In this document: positions 55,245 to 64,000 of the stretch, in pieces
Layout: every line of letters begins with the position of its first letter
Position numbering within the stretch: the stretch's first letter is position 1
Origin: Arion vulgaris
Lineage: Eukaryota > Mollusca > Gastropoda > Stylommatophora > Arionidae
Reading direction: 5' to 3'
Assembly: GCA_020796225.1 (NCBI GenBank)
Contig: CM036755.1
Location: 81,723,150-81,787,149 of the forward strand
DNA length: 64,000 bases
Translations under genes and position numbers: made by a program
The notes under the pieces: generated by a model
Database searches by the model: none
What the model saw: only the letters and a program-made list of their open reading frames with translations
Told to the model about the DNA's origin: nothing

Positions 55245-55248
<4 letters not shown>
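54810..55248 (-). mobile_element. 5' LTR (LTR-B)
   Basis: It matches LTR-A (43807-44242) along its length and the surviving part of LTR-C. It runs on plus from TGTTGTTGGACG to GTGTACTACTAC and is followed by (TA)n(GA)n and the module 2 EGF exon. Confidence 0.78.
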
Positions 55249-55297
<49 letters not shown>

Positions 55298-55427
55298 AAT
55301 TGGTCTGATATGAATACCTTATGGTCTGTCAAATTAACAATAATTAATACACTAAAAATCATTTGTGTAATATTGTTCCTGTTGTTATGTGCAAGTTTTC
55401 AATTATCACTTGTTTTATTTCTGCCAG

Positions 55428-55553
55428 CCTGTGACAGTGGATGGTTTGGTAAAGATTGTAAGTACAAGTGTCAATGTTTAGGAAATCTATGTCCAACAAA
55501 TGGTCAGTGCAGCAGTTGTGAGCCTGGATGGTTTGGTCCAGCCTGTCAGTATG
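55428..55553 (+). CDS. EGF-like exon, module 2
   Basis: 126 nt, phase 1-1, with CDSGWFGKDCKYKCQCLGN and CEPGWFGPACQYG, eight cysteines. Splice signals are identical to module 1. The open frame extends upstream to 55310 with a hydrophobic stretch that mimics a signal peptide, but the equivalent module 1 sequence is frame-disrupted, so I treat it as intron. Confidence 0.85.
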
Positions 55554-56178
55554 GTTAGTACTATCTTATATTGTTGCCTGTACTTATGTTGGCTTATGTA
55601 TTTACAAAGTTATTGCAATGAATTTGAACTACTGACACTAACAATTGTAAAGTTGTATTTGTGAATGATAGTTACATTTTTATAAAAAAGTGGATAATAA
55701 AAGTAATTAATAGATAAGTAGATAATAGATAACAACGTGCCTGAAAGTGGAATGCTTTACTCAGATACAGTGGATACAAAGCAAGAGGTCATCCACACAA
55801 AAAGTGCATGACATAAATATAACAGGTAGTGAAATACACAATTGAGAAATGCACACAAGTAGCTTGTTCTAGAAGTGTCTTCATATCCTGATGATGCTAG
55901 CTAAAACAGAATTAGAAAAGAGACAAAACATCAAGATGGATAAAAGATAGGCAGATTGAATGAAAGATGGATTGAATGGATGATGTGATAAACATGTGGG
56001 TGGTTTGATAAACAAATTTATAGTGTGGATAATAGTCATATCGGTGGATCATTTATTCTTATGTATATGTTGATTGACATTTGCAAGTGTTGATAGAAAT
56101 GTACTTTTATGGATTTTATACAGATGAATAAATAAATTAGCTTATAAATATGACTAATTATTTTGATATGTTTTTCAG

Positions 56179-56340
56179 CTGACTTGATCCCAGTTTCCAT
56201 TTTACTACCCACACAACCATTACTAACAGACAACAGTGATACCACATGTCTTCCTGCAACTTCTAATCTGACATCATTAAATGTGATCTGGAGTACGATT
56301 TATGCTTTTACATGGATGAGGTTAACCGTTCAGAATCCTG
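56179..56340 (+). CDS. Galactose-binding-like exon 1, module 2
   Basis: 162 nt between TGTTTTTCAG and CCTG|GTTTGT, phase 1-1, intact. It encodes LIPVSILLPTQPLLTDNSD, TTCLPATSNLTSLNVIWST and FTWMRLTVQNP. With the next exon it forms one fucolectin/F5-8C-like carbohydrate-binding domain, exposed outside the cell. Confidence 0.85.
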
Positions 56341-56687
56341 GTTTGTGGATAATGATATATTCTGTTATTAAGAACATTATTTAGGTGTAGTAATAAATAC
56401 TTTATGATGTATTCATATGTCACGATTAATTTAGCATACTTTTCATCCAAGAGAGCAGCAGTAGAATATTTGTTAGGGAACTTGCTAATTTGGCTAGTGA
56501 TTGGGGCATATAATGTTTTCCAACATTACTCATCAGCTATGAAACAATCATTTATATGCAAATTATTATATTACGTTTGTTTTGATGTAACTTCAGTTCA
56601 GCTACGAAACAACTGAGTGTGAATGGATTATATATTTGCTTATGTGAAGTAAATAGCCATTCTTGATAAGATTGTATTCTATTTCAG

Positions 56688-56867
56688 CTTTGCTAAATAA
56701 TATTACTGTGAGCTTCAATCCAACTAAAGTTGCATGCAACACTCAAAGAATTGCTGCAGTCAATAACAAGACACTAGACATTCATTGTGAGCAAATTGGA
56801 CTGGTCTCACAAGTGACGCTCATGGGGAGTGGAGTCAGTTCTCTCTGTTCAATTTATGTTAGCGGAG
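56688..56867 (+). CDS. Galactose-binding-like exon 2, module 2
   Basis: 180 nt, phase 1-1: LLNNITVSFNPTKVACNTQR, LDIHCEQIGLVSQVTLMGSG and SSLCSIYVSGG. Its last codon splits GGA G| and joins GT CGG AAT of the exon at 57829, giving the family-typical SGGRNVAL junction. Confidence 0.85.
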
Positions 56868-57306
56868 GTATGTTCAAGAATTAAAATAATCAAAACTATA
56901 CAATACAAATATATATAGGAACAGTAGAGCAGAAATACACACATACACATGCACCTCACACAAGCATGTACTCACATAATGTACATACACACATGCATTT
57001 ACAAGAATTTAAGCAGAGTATAATATGACAATAACATTTATGCACAACACTTCACAACAAGTGATTAGAAATAATGTCTCAGCACTGAGATCACACCCAT
57101 ACAGTTTCTTACACTGTCAAATGTTTCAGAGCACAAATCACTTACACACCATCTATGGTGACCTATTCAAAATTTGTCAAATCTCAGATTATGTTTGAAA
57201 ATAAATGCAGTAACTAAGAAAAGTCCATTAAACAGATACAGGTAGACTTTGGAACAAAGGTCAGAAAGATGTAGACTAAACTAAACTAGACTAAAGGGAA
57301 TTTTGT

Positions 57307-57602
57307 ACCACCAACTACTGTATAATAACACTCCCAGTTCTTATCTTGTGTATATATAAGTTTTGGTTTAAGATTTTATAATGATGGTCTCCAATGATGC
57401 ACATTTTGTGTTTTCTTTAAAAGCTCTTCATTTGCTAGAAATTTTGAGTGTGAAAATTTGCAGGATTATTCTTGAACTATTATTTTGGAATGTCTCCAAC
57501 TTGTGTATGAATGTTGTTGGTAATTTTTAAACACCAACTACTGTATAATAACGCACCTAGTTCTTATCTTGTGTATATTTAAAGTTTTGGTTTAAGATTT
57601 TA
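57307..57602. repeat. Intronic direct repeat of about 72 bp
   Basis: CACCAACTACTGTATAATAA to GGTTTAAGATTTTAT occurs at 57310-57381 and again at 57531-57602. Confidence 0.75.
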
Positions 57603-57828
57603 TGCTTTGGCTTTCCATGTTTATAAGCAGTGCAAAAGTGATGTTTACAATCAGTTCTCTATATTGTATTGTAGACATGTTTTTAAAATGTGTTTGTTAT
57701 TGTAGTTCCAAATTGTCAGTTTCTAGAACATACAAGAGAAAATAGAATTTACAAACATGGCAATGTTTTACAATTGTTCAGAACTTGTTATGCTATTATT
57801 AGACCTTGGACATTTGTATTTTCTGCAG

Positions 57829-58035
57829 GTCGGAATGTTGCACTTCGTCAAAGCACCTCACAATCTACTACTTATGATACATATGGGCCAGAGAAAGCAG
57901 TGGATGGAAACTCTAATAGCAATTTTGATACTGGAAATTCTTGTTCATCTACCAATGAAGAAACTACCCCAAACTGGTCTGTCAGATTTTCACTTCCTGA
58001 GGCAGTCAACAGATATGTTTTATACAACAGAAATA
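57829..58035 (+). CDS. Fucolectin/tachylectin-like exon (start of second lectin domain)
   Basis: 207 nt from TTTTCTGCAG to AAATA|GTAAGA, phase 1-1. It encodes NVALRQSTSQSTTYDTYG, PEKAVDGNSNSNFDTGNSC and WSVRFSLPEAVNRYVLYNR, the hallmark N-terminal part of an FTP/F5-8-type-C domain (NVAL, AVDGN, SC, W-V). The rest of the domain must lie in later exons, which I cannot find before 64 kb. Confidence 0.83.
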
Positions 58036-59210
58036 GTAAGAAATGTCTATATATAAGTTATTTATTTTCTTTACAACATTACTGAAATTGATTTATGACC
58101 TAACTATTATCTTATATAAAGCTTGGTAATTTCAACAATCAGTTTTCTGTAAGACTGAAACTGATGTCCTGCGTTTATTTAACAAATATGTGTTTTGCTA
58201 AAACTATCAAATCATAACAATTGACAGTTGATCAAACAACTTATGAGTATTTGATGTAAACAAAAGTACACATTTCATCAATTAAAAGTCAGGAACAGGG
58301 CAGATATCATCAATGCAGTATGCTCTCATTAATGTGACATGGGCAAGTCGCAGACACTAGAACCAGTTAAAGAAATAGGCTTAAGTTTGGACATGATAAA
58401 CAGTGTTGTCTTTGTGGTAGAGAGACAGGGCCGTGCTATGACGCAGAGAGGTGGCCGCATCAGTCGCGCCATAAGAGGGCGTCATAAGCAGCAATATAAA
58501 AATTACAATTGAATGTTATTTTAAAGAAAAAAAATGTAACTCTTTCCACGCTTTAAGCCGCACACTGCGCCATGGGGAAGTCCGTTGCACGCTTTAAGCC
58601 GCACACTGCGCCATAGAGTTGCTTCCTTGTAAAAGTCTTTCTAGTTTTACTTCTACTATTTTACTTATACTACTTTTAACCTTGTTATTCTATTGGGTTG
58701 TCCAGTTTTCTTCAATTTAGTATATAATAATATATATATGTTTATTTATTGACGAGTAGTTGGGATCGTAATTTTTTTTTTTTTTTTCTTCCCTTGAATT
58801 AACTGCTTAAAAATTGAGGAAATAAATGGGCGTGGAAAGAGTTTTAAGGGCGCATTTTGAAGACTTGCATCATACTGAGAAAACATACCGTACGGACCTG
58901 TAGAGAGAGAAGATATACTAATCAACTTCTCATGAGTACTGTGAGCAAATGGACTTTGGGATGGATGCTGCAGCGGAGGACAGAGCACAGTTGGGAATGC
59001 CCAATGTGCCATGATGTTGATTGCATAATATAACATAACATAAAATAATTAAAAAGTAACTGTAGTCTATGTTAATTACCAAGTTAGACATAATTAATTT
59101 ATTTGCTATTAGTTTAGGAGTAGTTAGGGCATGTAATAGGAAACCTCTGACTGAGTTTTGTAAGATGACTTGCTTATCATAAGTGCCACTTACCATTCAT
59201 GCAAGCATTA
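58036..59210. other. Intron or intergenic sequence, no gene recognised
   Basis: AT-rich sequence. A 27-bp direct repeat (ACGCTTTAAGCCGCACACTG-type) lies at 58547-58573 and 58588-58614, and a T16 run at about 58772. Confidence 0.45.
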
Positions 59211-59214
59211 CTCT

Positions 59215-60900
59215 GATTTAGAGGCAGAATATATAAATGATAGTCAAGGTAAACCTATACATGAAGAAGTTAAGATCAGAGAAAGATGGGAAGAATACTT
59301 CAAAGACCTCTTGAATATACCAGATACTGGGAATAAAACATCATTCAAACCAAGACATGCAAACATTGAAGAACCTGAAATACTAGTAAGTGAGGTAAGA
59401 GAAGCTATTAAGAGAATCCCAAAGAACAAGGCTGCAGGAATTGATGGAATAACAGCAGAAGCAATAAAGGCGTGTGGAGAGATTGGAGTAACCTGGGTAC
59501 ATTACGTCTTCAAGAAGGCGTGGGAAGAAAGAACTGTCCCTTCAGATTGGCAAAAAAGCTATTATAGTACCAATATGGAAGAAAAAGGTAAAAACAAGAC
59601 TGTAGTACATATAGCGGCATCTCCTCCTAAGCCATGTGGGAAAAATGTTTGCAAGAGTTCTGGAGCAACGAATAAGACCAATTGTGGAGCCAACACTCAG
59701 CCCACAACAGTTTGGGTTTAGAAAAGGAAAAGGGTGCACAGATGCAATATTTGCCCTAAGACAAATTAGTGAAAAGACAATAGAAAACAAAAATCAAATG
59801 AATATAGCCTTCATAGACCAAGAAAAGGCATTTGATAGGGTTAACAGAGACATATTATGGGATGTTCTCGAAAACTACGGAATAAAGGAACGCTGCTAGA
59901 CTGTGTTAGAGCCATATATACAGAAAGTAAAAGTGCCATACGTCCAAGCGCCGGACACACAAATTGGTTTCCAGTAACATCAGGAGTACAGCAAGGATGT
60001 GTTTTATCACCTCTCCTCTTTATTATATACATGGATAGTATCACCAAAATAGATGAAGCATCACTCAACGCAGACCAACAAAATGAACTGCTCTTTGCTG
60101 ACGACCAGTGTTTATTCCATAATAATATTGAACAGCTTCAAGAACACATAAACTTACTCAACAATAGCTGCCTCAAATACAACATGAAGATCAACATTCA
60201 AAAGACAGAAGTCATGACTATAAGCAGAGAACATAAAGATATCAACACACAAATAAATGACCAAACGCTAAAGCAGGTGAGAGAATTCAAATACCTTGGA
60301 AGTATCTTCACATCTGATAGTAGACTGGACAGAGAGATCGAAACTAGAATCCAGCAAGCCAACAACATTACATACCAGCTTACCCCAATTTTGAAACACC
60401 CAGCTATTCCAGTAGTGACTAAAAGACAGATTATAAATTCAATCTTTATACCAACACTGTGCTACCAGAGCCAAACATGGGCACTGACAAAAGAACAAGA
60501 AAGGAAAATTACCACATGCAAAATGAGATGCCTGAGGAAAGCAGTAAATAAAACAAGAAGAGACCATATAAGAAATGAGGAAATTAGAAGAACAGTCAGA
60601 ACAACACCTGCTATTAGATTTATTGAAAAACAGGGACTCAAATGGTTTGGCCACTTGGTCAGAATGAACCCGAATACAGCAGTTGCAAGAGTGTACAACC
60701 TGAAAATGGAATCATCAAGAGAAAGGGCAGACCAAGAAAAAGATGGGTTGATGGAGTTACAGACATCTTAAAACTCCACAATACCACACCATATCAAGCG
60801 ACCGAGCGTGCATTATCTCCGAAACCGATCATCAGTTAAACCTGCTACGCCTAGCGGCAAAAAAGCAGAGAAGGACAAAAGAAAGAAAGAAAGTTTTTAT
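59215..60900 (+). pseudogene. LINE with near-complete RT, 5'-truncated
   Basis: RT fingers GKPIHEEVKIRERWEEYFKD and IPKNKAAGIDGITAEAIKAC. After a frameshift near 59560 come the palm motifs FGFRKGKGCTDAIFALRQI, AFIDQEKAFDRVNRDIL and VTSGVQQGCVLSPLLF, and the catalytic LLFADDQCLF (about 60092), then the thumb with IFIPTLCYQSQTWAL and IEKQGLKWFGHLVRM. After a frameshift near 60725 come RKGRPRKRWVDGV and the stop. Three frameshifts only, so a relatively recent insertion. No endonuclease is present. Confidence 0.88.
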
Positions 60901-61194
60901 AGAAGTTCATTATGGGGAATATCAATAATGAAGATAGAGTTACACAAATGTCCACATACATTGTTGGTGCGAATGACTGAACCATCGGCCTAACTAACAA
61001 TGTCTGTTTCATTTATGTCACTTAAGAGAACCTCAAACTTCATTTTAATTAGTATTTAATTCTTTTGTTCACAGTTTTTCTTAATTGCTATAATAACTGG
61101 GAGAGCAGTTTGAAATTTAGGTGGCACAGTAAAACATTCTTCTCCTGGTCCAATCTCGGAAGGTTCACATATTTTCCCATGAAGGTTCACATAT

Positions 61195-62305
61195 TTTCCA
61201 TTTTCTCTATAGCGAGAATGATGATTTTCTCAATAGAGCTCACGAGATGCTTGATTTCTTCCGTACTATACCCGGAGAATGGGCTTGCATCTGCTATGCA
61301 ACACCATTGAGCAAATTTCTCGCCAGGAGGCCCTCTCCAACCAGCATAGAACTTCCAATTCTGACAGGGTGAAATTTATCTTAACTTTCCACCCTCATAG
61401 TTCCCTTGTGAAGAAAGTCCTATTCCGTCATCTCTCCATTCTTCAGTCTGATCCTGAGACACGTTCAGTCTTCCAACACTATCCTTTGGTGGCGTACAGA
61501 TGGGACAGAAGTCTTAAGGATATGTTGGTTCACAGTCGCCTCAAGCCTAATATCCAGAGTCATTTTGGCACCATCCAGTGATGTCGTCGGCGCTGCAACA
61601 CGTGTGCTTATGTAATACAGACCCGCACTGTGTCTTTTCCAAATGCCACGTTTGTCATTGAAGACAGTTTCACGTGCGAATCATGGAATATTATCTATGC
61701 CATTACCTCCAAGCGGTGCAACAAAGCCTATATTGGGAAACTGGCAAAGACTCAGTGACCGATTCGCCCAACACTTGCGCTAATATCGCCAATGCTCTGT
61801 GATCCCTGTAGCTACTCATTTCAATGATACTGGCCATTCAGGAGCTTGCGATGTCCAGGTCACAGCCATCCGATCACTTTCCTCTGATGATCATAGTCGA
61901 TTTGCTCCGGAGAACCGTTTTATTTCGTTATATGGTACCTTGCGACTTCTTGGACTCAACGCATTGCATTCCTATGCTTCTTAGTACTTTCTCATCTCAT
62001 GCCTTGTAATCTATATGTGTATTTGCTTCATATATATAATTTATATTTTCACTTGATTGTATATTGTTTCTCTTCTTTTCCACTTCTAGTTTTGTGTTGT
62101 ACTCATTTAGTTATTCGTTTTTATTCCCAGATTTTCATTAGATTCTTTTGAATGTTTCTGTAACCGTCCATTTGTAAGTGTTCTTTTAATTCGTCACTCC
62201 TGTTTTACCGTTTGCTTGATAAAGGCCTTTTTGTCGAAATGTTGCTGTTTATCGTCACTGTTTCTGTATATTGTAAAACTATAGTACTTTGTACTTGTTT
62301 CGTTA
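61195..62305 (+). pseudogene. Penelope-like element, 3' half with GIY-YIG, broken
   Basis: It encodes ELTRCLISSVLYPENGLA, FHPHSSLVKKVLFRHLSIL, PLVAYRWDRSLKDMLVHSRL, CRRRCNTCAYVIQTRT and the GIY-YIG start IIYAITSKRCNKAYIG, then frameshifts. The terminal region has TTTGCTTGATAAAGGCC (about 62210) and GTAAAACTATAGTACTTTG. The RT core is absent. Confidence 0.8.
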
Positions 62306-62825
62306 CATATTTTCCCAAGAGTATCATCTGACTGGTTCAGCCATGATCTGCCTCTCTTGAGTCTACACCCTTTCTGCTAGATGAGTTTTCTTGCGATGTA
62401 GGTGGGGGATGGAGGGGAGGTGTTTTCCTTGTTTGTAAAGATTTTTAGATATGATTGAACCCTCTCAATTTCAATTCTGTGAACAATAGTGGAGAGGTCA
62501 GTTGTTACTATTGTCTAGCTTAGTGTAAATCTTGCTGCATTGCCTTTTAATGCTAGTTCTACATAACAACATTCAGAATACCATGGTTTGAAAAGCTCAG
62601 CAATGTCCATTTTGCAACAGCTTAAAAGTAAAGTGAAGTGGTTAATAAAGAAGGCAGAAATAAAGACAATTACATATATTATATATATATATAAGTATGT
62701 ATGTGTATGGCCTTTTTGTCTTTACAGTCGATCAATTGGCAAGTATTTTACAGTGACAACTTCTGAGTTTACGCTTTTCTCTCTTGTTGTTCAGCTTATA
62801 CATAAGTCTCTTCTCAAAAGACTGC
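62306..62825. other. No feature recognised
   Basis: Contains a short TA run at about 62675. A basic LINE-tail-like phrase on the minus strand near 62340-62380 is too short to call. Confidence 0.35.
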
Positions 62826-62829
62826 GCCC

Positions 62830-63670
62830 TTTCGTAATTTGGCTTTCCACACAACTTTGTCATCAGCTAGTCCTTCCCATGTGCTGGGACCTATAGAAAA
62901 GTTTTTCTCTCATTGAGGCTTTGCAGACATCTTTATATCTGAGCAGTGGTCTGCCCTGGTGCCTCTTCCACTCCGAAAGTTCACAGAACAACATTTGTTT
63001 TGGTATGCGATAAGTTTCCATTCTTCTCACATGCCCCAACCATCTTAGTCATCTACTGCTGAGCATGCCCATGATGGAAGGCAGGTTTGCACGTTGCAGT
63101 ACTTCAGAGTTAGTTATCTTGTCGTACCACCTGATGTTCATAATCTTGCGGAGACATCGAAGGTGAAAGATGTTAAGTCTCCTCTCGTGTCTTGAGTAGG
63201 CTGTCCAAGTTTCTGATCCATATAGTAAAGAACTAATTACACAGACTCGATATATTTGAATCCTCGTCTGCAATGTCAGTTTTGTATTGTCCCACACTCT
63301 CTTTGATAGTTTGCCAAATGTAGTAGCCGCACTCCCTACACCAGCGTTGATTTCTTCATCAAGAGAAAGGCTGGCAGTGACCATGGACCCAAGATAGAAA
63401 ATAGCAAAATTTTGGAACTGGTGTTAGATGGTTACCATGTAAAGTGATATTTGTTGTGTTACCTCACTGATATAGTACAACTGTTTTGGAGACACTTATA
63501 GTCAGAGAAAATAGGTTGCATGCCTTTGACAAATTATTAATTAGGCATTGCAGTGTAGTCTCACTGTGGGCGACTAAGGCAGCATCGTCAACGAAAAGGA
63601 GGTCCTTGAGAAGAATTTCCGTCGTTTTATTGTGCCAGAGCCGAAAGCAAAGCTGAAGTGTCATCTCCCT
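62830..63670 (-). pseudogene. LINE RT palm-to-C-terminus fragment
   Basis: The minus strand encodes LLFVDDAALVAHSETTLQCL (catalytic Asp pair), then SLDEEINAGVGSAATTFGKL, VISSLLYGSETWTAYSRHER and LNIFHLRCLRKIMNIRW. After a frameshift at about 63055 come a WLGHVRRME-like segment and GRPLLRYKDVCK. This is the common DIRS-free non-LTR RT C-terminus seen across animals. Confidence 0.85.
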
Positions 63671-63952
63671 TTGTGCCTAACCTGGGCAGTTGATATGGAG
63701 AATGTACCTTGCCCATTTTGCACAAACTGCCCTCTACCCTACCGTTTCATCCAAAGGAAAGACAAAGTCTATACGTTTGGAATCAAGCAGGGTTTGCAGG
63801 AGATGCTAGAAGATGGCGAAAATACACACTTAACCATCAACTGCCTTAGGTCCCACCTCCAGATTTTAGTCAAGGTTGCTCCTCTAGCCTTCTGCAGTAT
63901 CGTGCTGACCCACAAGGAAGTGGGGATTTTTGATCAGGGTTTACTCCCCTAG
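63632..63952 (+). other. Unrecognised open frame at the window edge
   Basis: 107 codons: VDMENVPCPFCTNCPLPYRF, then QRKDKVYTFGIKQGLQEML, ending IFDQGLLP. The Cys pattern CPFCTNC is suggestive but no family is recognised. The 5' 40 bases overlap the LINE fragment. The phrase TTTACTCCCCTAGCCTTTAG at the end looks like repeat DNA. Confidence 0.2.
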
Positions 63953-64000
63953 CCTTTAGCTCTCTAGAGCCCCTCTCCACAAGACAGTGGGTGAAGCAAT

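Larger units (their letters stand above)
46521..55248 (-). mobile_element. LTR retrotransposon without recognisable pol, nested insertions
   Basis: 5' LTR 54810-55248; primer-binding site 54796-54808; leader of two minisatellites 53632-54604; gag-like ORFs about 53207-51212; further non-coding or unrecognised sequence to 48930; polypurine tract 48920-48929 (GACCGGGAGA on minus); 3' LTR in two parts, 48875-48919 and 46521-46690, separated by a mariner-superfamily element. A 407-bp PLE sits at 50653-51059. No protease, RT, RNase H or integrase motif is visible, so it is non-autonomous or decayed. It lies between the two gene modules. Confidence 0.7.

Noticed and set aside
55310..55427. Hydrophobic in-frame extension before the module 2 EGF exon that looks like a signal peptide
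   Set aside because: The matching sequence in module 1 has a frame-disrupting indel, and a TTTATTTCTGCCAG acceptor plus phase-1 signal exon at 37097 explain the structure better.
57706..57828. Open sequence upstream of the fucolectin exon with its own AG acceptor
   Set aside because: Direct splicing of 56867 to 57829 yields the family-typical SGGRNVAL junction; the upstream part has no domain similarity.

Overview
The window looks like nuclear DNA of a mollusc, most likely a gastropod. It is AT-rich, intron-bearing and saturated with decayed transposons and tandem repeats. The identifiable host gene encodes a secreted or surface protein combining an 8-cysteine EGF-like module with galactose-binding (fucolectin/tachylectin-like) modules, an architecture I associate with expanded gastropod lectin-type receptor families. 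This assignment is family knowledge applied by eye; no search was run. There are no bacterial-style operons, rRNA genes or CRISPR arrays.

Layout. 1-3.2 kb: two phase-matched exons (11-144, 2151-2286) of an unrecognised gene, with retroelement debris in the intron. 3.2-7.7 kb: scraps of several LINE lineages, repeated RNase H relics and a Helitron-like N-terminal fragment. 7.8-13.6 kb: a 12-bp/72-bp higher-order satellite split by a 1.5-kb LTR-like element (E1), then a SINE and a 2.3-kb array of about 110 copies of a 21-bp unit. 13.7-22.2 kb: SINEs, LINE 3' ends and arrays of 30, 60, 61 and 85 bp; the 85-bp array appears to be born from a SINE head. 22.3-25.4 kb: a nearly complete but frameshifted endonuclease+RT LINE with a (GAA)n tail. 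25.6-29.0 kb: a head-to-head pair of Penelope-like elements (PLEs; RT and GIY-YIG endonuclease) inserted as one unit into a SINE with a 13-bp target duplication, and itself hit by a TTAA-type (piggyBac-like) MITE. 29-37 kb: mostly SINEs, LINE 3' ends, a palindromic MITE and a SINE-derived 24-bp array.

37.1-58.0 kb: the lectin-like gene. A signal-peptide exon (37097-37196) is followed by a large intron holding a 66-bp array and a second LTR-like element (E2) that contains an RT+RNase H LINE. Two tandemly duplicated gene modules follow (EGF exon plus two exons of a galactose-binding domain), then a further fucolectin-like exon. All splice phases are 1-1. The first module has a 2-bp frameshifting deletion; the second is intact. 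Between the modules lies a minus-strand LTR retrotransposon with 5' LTR, primer-binding site, gag-like ORFs, polypurine tract and a 3' LTR split by a Tc1/mariner-superfamily element with an unusually long D-to-E spacing (83 residues). It has no recognisable pol, and its leader consists of two minisatellites.

59.2-64 kb: a 5'-truncated RT LINE, another PLE ending with a hammerhead-like terminus, and a minus-strand LINE fragment.

The main theme is repeat birth and nesting: satellites arising from SINE segments, LTR-like elements sitting inside satellites, and PLE ends with hammerhead-ribozyme-like folds. Most mobile-element ORFs are broken. Coordinates of repeat and relic edges are by eye and may be off by 5-20 bases.
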